Shown here: positions 59,752-64,000 of the stretch, piece after piece
How positions within the stretch are numbered: the stretch's first letter is position 1
How the letters are laid out: each line of letters opens with the position of its first letter
DNA from: Streptomyces venezuelae
Lineage (GTDB): Bacteria; Actinomycetota; Actinomycetes; Streptomycetales; Streptomycetaceae
DNA length: 64,000 nucleotides
NCBI RefSeq assembly: GCF_008642295.1
Contig: NZ_CP029190.1
Location: forward strand, 1,860,001 to 1,924,000
Direction of reading: 5' to 3'
Program-made: the position numbers and the translations under genes
Notes under the pieces: model-generated
Seen by the model: the letters and a program-made list of their open reading frames with translations, nothing else
Told to the model about the DNA's origin: nothing
The model's database searches: none

Positions 59752-62393
59752 TGAGGTCCTGCTTTCTCTCGTATGCGTACGCCGTCCTGCGGTGGGCCGG
59801 CGGGGTCCTGCGGTGCGGCAACGGGAACCTCCCCGGCCGCGGCCCCGGCCGCTTCCGGTTCCTCACCGTCCGCGGCACGCAGGTTCAGCACCATGGTCAG
59901 GCCGCCCCCGGGGGTGTCCTCCGCGGTCAGGGTTCCCTCCATCGCCTCGGCGAATCCACGGGCGACGGCGAGGCCGAGGCCCACTCCGGCACCCCGCGGG
60001 GAGTCCCCGTGCCGCTGGAAGGGGGCGAAGATCCGCTCCTTGGCCTCGTCGGGGACGCCGGGGCCGCGGTCCACGACCCGGACCTCCACCCGGTCCCCCA
60101 GCACGCTGGCCGCCACGGTGACGGGCCGCCCGTCGGGGCTGTACTTGACGGCGTTCTCGACCACATTGGCGACCGTACGCTCCAGCAGCCCGGGATCCAC
60201 CGCCACCATCGGCAGCGTCTCCGGGATGTCCAGCTGCACGCTGTCCTCGGGTACGCCGCCCAGCGCCATCGGCACCACCTCGTCGAGGTCGACGGCGCGG
60301 ATCAGCGGGGTGACGGTTCCGGTCTGGAGCCGGGACATGTCGAGGAGGTTGCCCACCACGTGGTCGAGCCGGTCGGCGCCCTCCTCGATGCCGGCGAGCA
60401 GCTCGGCCCGGTCTTCCTCGGACCAGTCCACGTCGTCCGAGCGGAGCGAGGAGACGGAGGCCTTGATGGAGGCGAGCGGGGTGCGCAGGTCGTGGCTGAC
60501 CGCAGCCAGCAGGGCGGTCCGGATCTTGTTGCCCTCGGCGAGCCGGCGGGCCTCCTCGGCCTCCCCGACCAGGCGCTGCCGGTCCAGGACCACCGCGGCC
60601 TGGGCGGCGAAGGCGCCCAGCACCCGGCGGTCCTCGGCGGGCAGCACCCGGCCGGAGAGGGCCAGGGCCATGTGCTCGCCGACCGGCATGTCCACGTCCG
60701 CGTCCTCGGGGCGGGCCACCGGGTTCGGGCCGACGCTGCCGGCCGGGATCCAGGGCTCGGTGTCGCCCTGCCGTTCCAGCAGGGCCACCGATTCCATGCC
60801 GAAGGTCTCGCGGACCCGTTCCAGCAGCGCGGACAGGGTGGTCTCGCCGCGCAGCACGCTGCCGGCGAGGAAGGAGAGGATCTCCGATTCGGCGCGCAGC
60901 CGGGCCGCCTGCTGGGTGCGGCGGGCGGCCAGGTCCACCACCGAGGCCACGGCCACCGCCACCGAGAAGAACACCACGATGGCGACGATGTTCCTGGGGT
61001 CGGAGATGGTGAACCGGTGCAGCGGCGCGGCGAAGTAGTAGTTGAGCAGCAGGGACCCGAAGGCGGCGGAGGCCAGGGCCGGGAACAGTCCGCCGAGCAG
61101 CGCCGCCGCCACGGTGAGCGTCAGGAACAGCAGCACCTCGTTGGCGATGCCCGGGTCCGCGTCGATGTGGGTGAGCAGGAGGGCCAGCAGGGGCGGGAAC
61201 ACCACGGCGACCACCCAGCCGGCCAGGGTCCGGGTGCGGCCCAGCAGGGCCCCGGCGCGGGCGGCCGGCAGTCCACGGCCGCGGCCCCGGCCGCGGGCCG
61301 CCTCCTCGTGGGTGACGATGTGCACGTCCAGGTCGGGGCCCGATTCCCGGGCGACGGTGGCTCCGACACCCGGCCCGAACATGTACTGCCAGGCCTTGCG
61401 GCGGCTGGATCCGAGCACGATCTGGGAGGCGTTCACGCCCCGGGCGAATTCGAGGAGCGCTTCGGGAACGTTGTCGCCGATCACATGGTGAAACGTTCCG
61501 CCCAGGTCTTCGACCAGGGTGCGCTGGAGCGCGAGCTCCTTGGGCGAGGCGGCGGTCAGCCCGTCGCTGCGGGCGATGTAGACGGCGAGCACCTCGCCGC
61601 CCGCGCCCTTCTCCGCCAGCCGCGCCGCCCGGCGGATGAGCGTACGGCCTTCCGGTCCCCCGGTGAGGCCGACCACGATCCGCTCCCGGGCCTGCCAGGG
61701 CGAGCGGATGCCGTGCTCCCCCCGGTACTGCTGGAGGTACTCGTCGACCCGGTCGGCGGTCCACAGCAGGGCCAGCTCGCGCAGCGCGGTCAGGTTCCCG
61801 GGCCGGAAGTAGTTCGACAGCGCCGCGTCGACCTTGTCCGGCTTGTAGATGTTGCCGTGGGCCATCCGGCGGCGCAGGGCCTGCGGGGACATGTCGACCA
61901 GCTCGATCTGATCGGCCCGCCGCACCACCTCGTCGGGCACGGTCTCGCGCTGCCGCACCCCGGTGATCGCCTCCACGACGTCCCCGAGCGATTCCAGGTG
62001 CTGGATGTTGACGGTGGAGACCACGTCGATACCGGCCCGGAGCAGCTCCTCCACGTCCTGCCAGCGCTTGGCGTTGCGCGAGCCCGGCACATTGGTGTGG
62101 GCGAGCTCGTCGACCAGCGCTATGGCGGGACGGCGCGCCAGCACCGCGTCCACGTCCATTTCGGTGAACGCCGAGCCGCGGTAGCTCAGCTCACGGCGCG
62201 GCACCAGCTCCAGACCGTGCAGCAGCACTTCCGTACGAGGCCGCCCGTGGTGTTCGACAAAGCCCACCACGCAGTCCGCGCCCCGCTCCAGCCGCCGGTG
62301 CCCCTCGGCCAGCATCGCGTACGTCTTGCCCACGCCCGGAGCCGCACCCAGGTAGATCCGAAGCTTGCCGCGTCCCATGTGTCCCATTCTCAC
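59748..62393 (-). CDS. kdpD: Sensor kinase KdpD
   Basis: An 881-residue kinase with full KdpD architecture: KdpD N-terminal domain with Walker A GAAPGVGKTY (residues ~16-25) and VDELAHTNVPGSRN; a USP-like domain (~240-370); DUF4118 four-helix membrane region (~390-500); GAF-like domain; HisKA with SHDLRTPLASIKASVSSL; and HATPase (VVENAVKYSPDG, GLGLAVARG). It senses potassium limitation and turgor. Start taken as GTG 62393 behind GAGGAAC; ATGs at 62387 and 62378 are alternatives. KdpFABC is not in this window. Confidence 0.93.
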   Translation of the reverse strand: MRMGHMGRGKLRIYLGAAPGVGKTYAMLAEGHRRLERGADCVVGFVEHHGRPRTEVLLHGLELVPRRELSYRGSAFTEMDVDAVLARRPAIALVDELAHTNVPGSRNAKRWQDVEELLRAGIDVVSTVNIQHLESLGDVVEAITGVRQRETVPDEVVRRADQIELVDMSPQALRRRMAHGNIYKPDKVDAALSNYFRPGNLTALRELALLWTADRVDEYLQQYRGEHGIRSPWQARERIVVGLTGGPEGRTLIRRAARLAEKGAGGEVLAVYIARSDGLTAASPKELALQRTLVEDLGGTFHHVIGDNVPEALLEFARGVNASQIVLGSSRRKAWQYMFGPGVGATVARESGPDLDVHIVTHEEAARGRGRGRGLPAARAGALLGRTRTLAGWVVAVVFPPLLALLLTHIDADPGIANEVLLFLTLTVAAALLGGLFPALASAAFGSLLLNYYFAAPLHRFTISDPRNIVAIVVFFSVAVAVASVVDLAARRTQQAARLRAESEILSFLAGSVLRGETTLSALLERVRETFGMESVALLERQGDTEPWIPAGSVGPNPVARPEDADVDMPVGEHMALALSGRVLPAEDRRVLGAFAAQAAVVLDRQRLVGEAEEARRLAEGNKIRTALLAAVSHDLRTPLASIKASVSSLRSDDVDWSEEDRAELLAGIEEGADRLDHVVGNLLDMSRLQTGTVTPLIRAVDLDEVVPMALGGVPEDSVQLDIPETLPMVAVDPGLLERTVANVVENAVKYSPDGRPVTVAASVLGDRVEVRVVDRGPGVPDEAKERIFAPFQRHGDSPRGAGVGLGLAVARGFAEAMEGTLTAEDTPGGGLTMVLNLRAADGEEPEAAGAAAGEVPVAAPQDPAGPPQDGVRIREKAGPQ

Positions 62394-62428
62394 GTACGTT
62401 CCTCACGCACGTTTCCCCCGCACGCGGA

Positions 62429-62460
62429 CGGGCCGCACTCCTTGCGGGGAGCACGGCCCG
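62429..62460. terminator. Terminator between the DUF3710 gene and kdpD
   Basis: CGGGCCG (62429-62435) pairs with CGGCCCG (62454-62460), with inner CTCC/GGAG pairing. It is 30 bases after the DUF3710 stop. Confidence 0.6.
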
Positions 62461-62488
62461 GTACGGTCCTCAGGGACGTTTCGCGTGG

Positions 62489-63280
62489 TCAGCGGACCTC
62501 GGTGATCTCCGGGCCGCGCTCCAGCTGGCCCATTCCGCCGGAGAAGCGGGAGCCCTCCGCGTCCTCCGTCTGCACACCGTCCGGCACCATCTGGGCGTCG
62601 TTCGGCAGCTTCAGGACGATCGGGTCGCGCGGAGCCATCGGTCCCTCACCGCGCACCACCACGGTGTCACGGAAGATCGTCTCCAGCAGGCCGGCCGACT
62701 CGGGCTGCACCGCGCCCTGCCCGGAGATCACTCCGCGCAGGAACCAGCGCGGGCCGTCGACGCCCACGAAGCGCACCAGCTGTGCGCCGCGGGTGCCGTC
62801 CGGCAGCGGGACCGGGACCTGCGCGCGCAGCTCCCAGCCCAGCGGGCCCTGGACCTCGTCGATGATGCCGCCCTGTTGGGTGATGCCCGAGGCGATCTCC
62901 TCGCGGACCTCACCCCAGATGCCTTCCTTCTTGGGCGCCGCGAAGGCCTGCAGCTGCACGGCGCTGTCGCGCAGCACCACGGTCGCGGCGACGATCGCGT
63001 CCCCGGCGACCTCGACGCGCAGCTCCATGCCCTCGACACCCGGTACGAAGATGCCGCCGAGGTCGACCCGGCCCTCGGCCGGATCGCCGGGCACCTCGGA
63101 GACATCCCAGGGGCCGTCCGGCCGCGGGGCCGGCGGCAGGTTCACCCGGCGCTGGGCGCCGGTGTCGAACTCGTCCGATTCCTCGGCGTACTCGCTCTCC
63201 TCCGCCCCGGCGCCGTCGACGACCTGCTCGGCCGCGCCACCGTCCTTGACGGAGCTGTTCTTCTTGCGACGTCCGAACAC
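62489..63280 (-). CDS. DUF3710 family protein
   Basis: A 263-residue actinobacterial DUF3710 protein (MFGRRKKNSSVKDGG, acidic linker, RVDLGGIFVPGVEGMELRVE, AFAAPKKEGIWGEVREEIASGI, DGPRWFLRGVISGQGA). Function unknown; usually encoded beside dut, as here. GTG 63278-63280 is chosen because GGAAGGAC lies upstream; the reading frame stays open further 5'. Confidence 0.85.
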   Translation of the reverse strand: MFGRRKKNSSVKDGGAAEQVVDGAGAEESEYAEESDEFDTGAQRRVNLPPAPRPDGPWDVSEVPGDPAEGRVDLGGIFVPGVEGMELRVEVAGDAIVAATVVLRDSAVQLQAFAAPKKEGIWGEVREEIASGITQQGGIIDEVQGPLGWELRAQVPVPLPDGTRGAQLVRFVGVDGPRWFLRGVISGQGAVQPESAGLLETIFRDTVVVRGEGPMAPRDPIVLKLPNDAQMVPDGVQTEDAEGSRFSGGMGQLERGPEITEVR

Positions 63281-63281
63281 G

Positions 63282-63821
63282 TCACTGTCCTTCCCGGTCG
63301 GATACGACCGAAGCGTAGCCATTCCCACCCTGCTGACCAGCGCCGTTTCCGGCCACAGCCGCATGACCGCCGGTGGAGCCGAAACCCCCCTCGGCCCGGG
63401 CCGAGCCGGGAAGCTCCGCCACCTCGTGGAAGCGCACCCTCTCGACTCGCTGGACAACCAGCTGGGCAATGCGGTCGAAGCGCTCGAACCGGACGCTCTC
63501 GCGAGGGTCGAGATTGACCACGATCACCTTGATCTCCCCACGGTACCCGGCATCCACCGTCCCCGGGGCATTCACGAGCGCGAGCCCGCACCGGGCGGCC
63601 AGGCCGGACCGGGGGTGCACGAAGGCGGCGTAGCCGTCGGGCAGGGCGATGGACACCCCGGTGGGGAGTACGGTCCGCTCGCCGGGGGCGAGCTCCGCGG
63701 CCTCGGTGGTGACCAGGTCGCAGCCGGCGTCGCCGGGGTGGCCGTACGCCGGAAGGGGCACCTCGGGATCGACGCGGCGGATCAGTACGTCCACGGGTGC
63801 GTGGTTGCCGTTCATGGTCAT
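63282..63821 (-). CDS. dut: dUTPase
   Basis: A 179-residue dUTP diphosphatase with all five motifs: GDAGCDLVT, HPRSGLAARCG, NAPGTVDAGYRGEIKV, RIAQLVVQRV and GGFGSTGG. It removes dUTP and supplies dUMP. The tail after motif 5 is longer than usual (about 25 Gly/Ala-rich residues). Its ATG shares a base with the upstream stop (TGATG), and it is one base from the DUF3710 start. Confidence 0.95.
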   Translation of the reverse strand: MTMNGNHAPVDVLIRRVDPEVPLPAYGHPGDAGCDLVTTEAAELAPGERTVLPTGVSIALPDGYAAFVHPRSGLAARCGLALVNAPGTVDAGYRGEIKVIVVNLDPRESVRFERFDRIAQLVVQRVERVRFHEVAELPGSARAEGGFGSTGGHAAVAGNGAGQQGGNGYASVVSDREGQ

Positions 63822-64000
63822 CAGGGGTTCACCTCGAAGGCGCGGGCGCGCCTGACCTGGTCCGGGTCGGCCATGGCCGCCCGGATCTCCTCGGGTCGGC
63901 CGTTCTCGATGAAGTGGTCGACCTTGACTTCGATGAAGAGGGCGTCGGCGCGTACCGCGACCGGGCCCTCCGGGCCGCCTATCCGGCCGACGGCCGTACA
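63821..64000 (-). CDS. C-terminal part of a probable PaaI-type thioesterase (5' end outside the window)
   Basis: Sixty codons read VAVRADALFIEVKVDHFIEN and GRPEEIRAAMADPDQVRRAR to the stop at 63821-63823. ADALFIEV resembles the last strand of a hotdog-fold thioesterase, and the Streptomyces genes beside dut often include such a protein. Too short to be certain. Confidence 0.5.
   Translation of the reverse strand, partial: CTAVGRIGGPEGPVAVRADALFIEVKVDHFIENGRPEEIRAAMADPDQVRRARAFEVNP

Overview
This is high-GC actinobacterial DNA, almost certainly from a Streptomyces. The coding sequences are strongly GC3-biased, many starts are GTG, neighbouring genes overlap by 1-4 bases (GTGA, ATGA or TGATG junctions), and the gene families are typical of the genus (zinc-free ribosomal paralogues, GH10/GH74 secreted hydrolases, a KdpDE/KimA/TrkA potassium block, DUF3159/DUF3710/dut housekeeping). 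No tRNA, rRNA, CRISPR array, intact transposase or integrase was seen.

Region 1 (1-15.7 kb) is a zinc-limitation locus. Leftmost is a five-gene, minus-strand, translationally coupled operon (ATP-grasp ligase, DUF4213/DUF364 protein, cysteine-synthase-like PLP enzyme, dipeptide epimerase, MFS exporter) behind a Zur-like box. I read it as a candidate metallophore pathway. Next come a CtpC-type P1B-ATPase with its PacL/DUF1490 partner, znuABC, and a set of cysteine-poor alternative ribosomal proteins (S18, L31, L33, L28, S14, L32) with two COG0523 proteins. One of these resembles the mycobacterial hibernation factor Mrf but has a destroyed P-loop. The best Zur box sits between the divergent L33 and L28 genes.

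Region 2 (15.7-22.7 kb) is mixed: a decayed toxin-antitoxin pair, a NarL-type two-component system, a broken membrane-protein gene, a DUF418-like membrane protein and an ABC exporter. Region 3 (22.8-30 kb) is a hemicellulose block: a CBM13-GH74 xyloglucanase, a GH10-CBM13-GH62 fusion, and an ECF sigma factor fused through a zinc finger and membrane segments to an extracellular-type AbfB (arabinose-binding) domain.

Region 4 (30.25-52.8 kb) looks like a genomic island. It is bounded by imperfect direct repeats that include the last ~20 codons of a TrmA/RlmD-like RNA methyltransferase gene; the intact gene is at the right end (52715-54046) and a displaced 3' fragment at the left (about 30524-30585). 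Both repeats carry an iteron-like array (CGTGCGTCA units on one side, inverted TAACGCAC units on the other, around GATATC). A third, diverged array lies inside the island at about 45.75-45.9 kb. The island is devoted largely to organosulfur scavenging: two Tat-exported sulfatases, a formylglycine-generating enzyme, a SfnB/DszC-like flavoprotein, an Rrf2 regulator, an SsuABC-type ABC transporter, two RRHxDL-type leader peptides, an arylsulfotransferase-family protein with an NCS2 permease, and an XRE-cupin regulator. Two promoter regions share a dyad operator at the same spacing. Gene fragments are scattered through the island.

Region 5 (52.7-64 kb) is core chromosome: RNA methyltransferase, KimA-like potassium importer, two TrkA proteins, DUF3159, an OB-fold protein, KdpE/KdpD, DUF3710, dUTPase and the end of a probable PaaI-type thioesterase gene. 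KdpD/KdpE occur here without KdpFABC.
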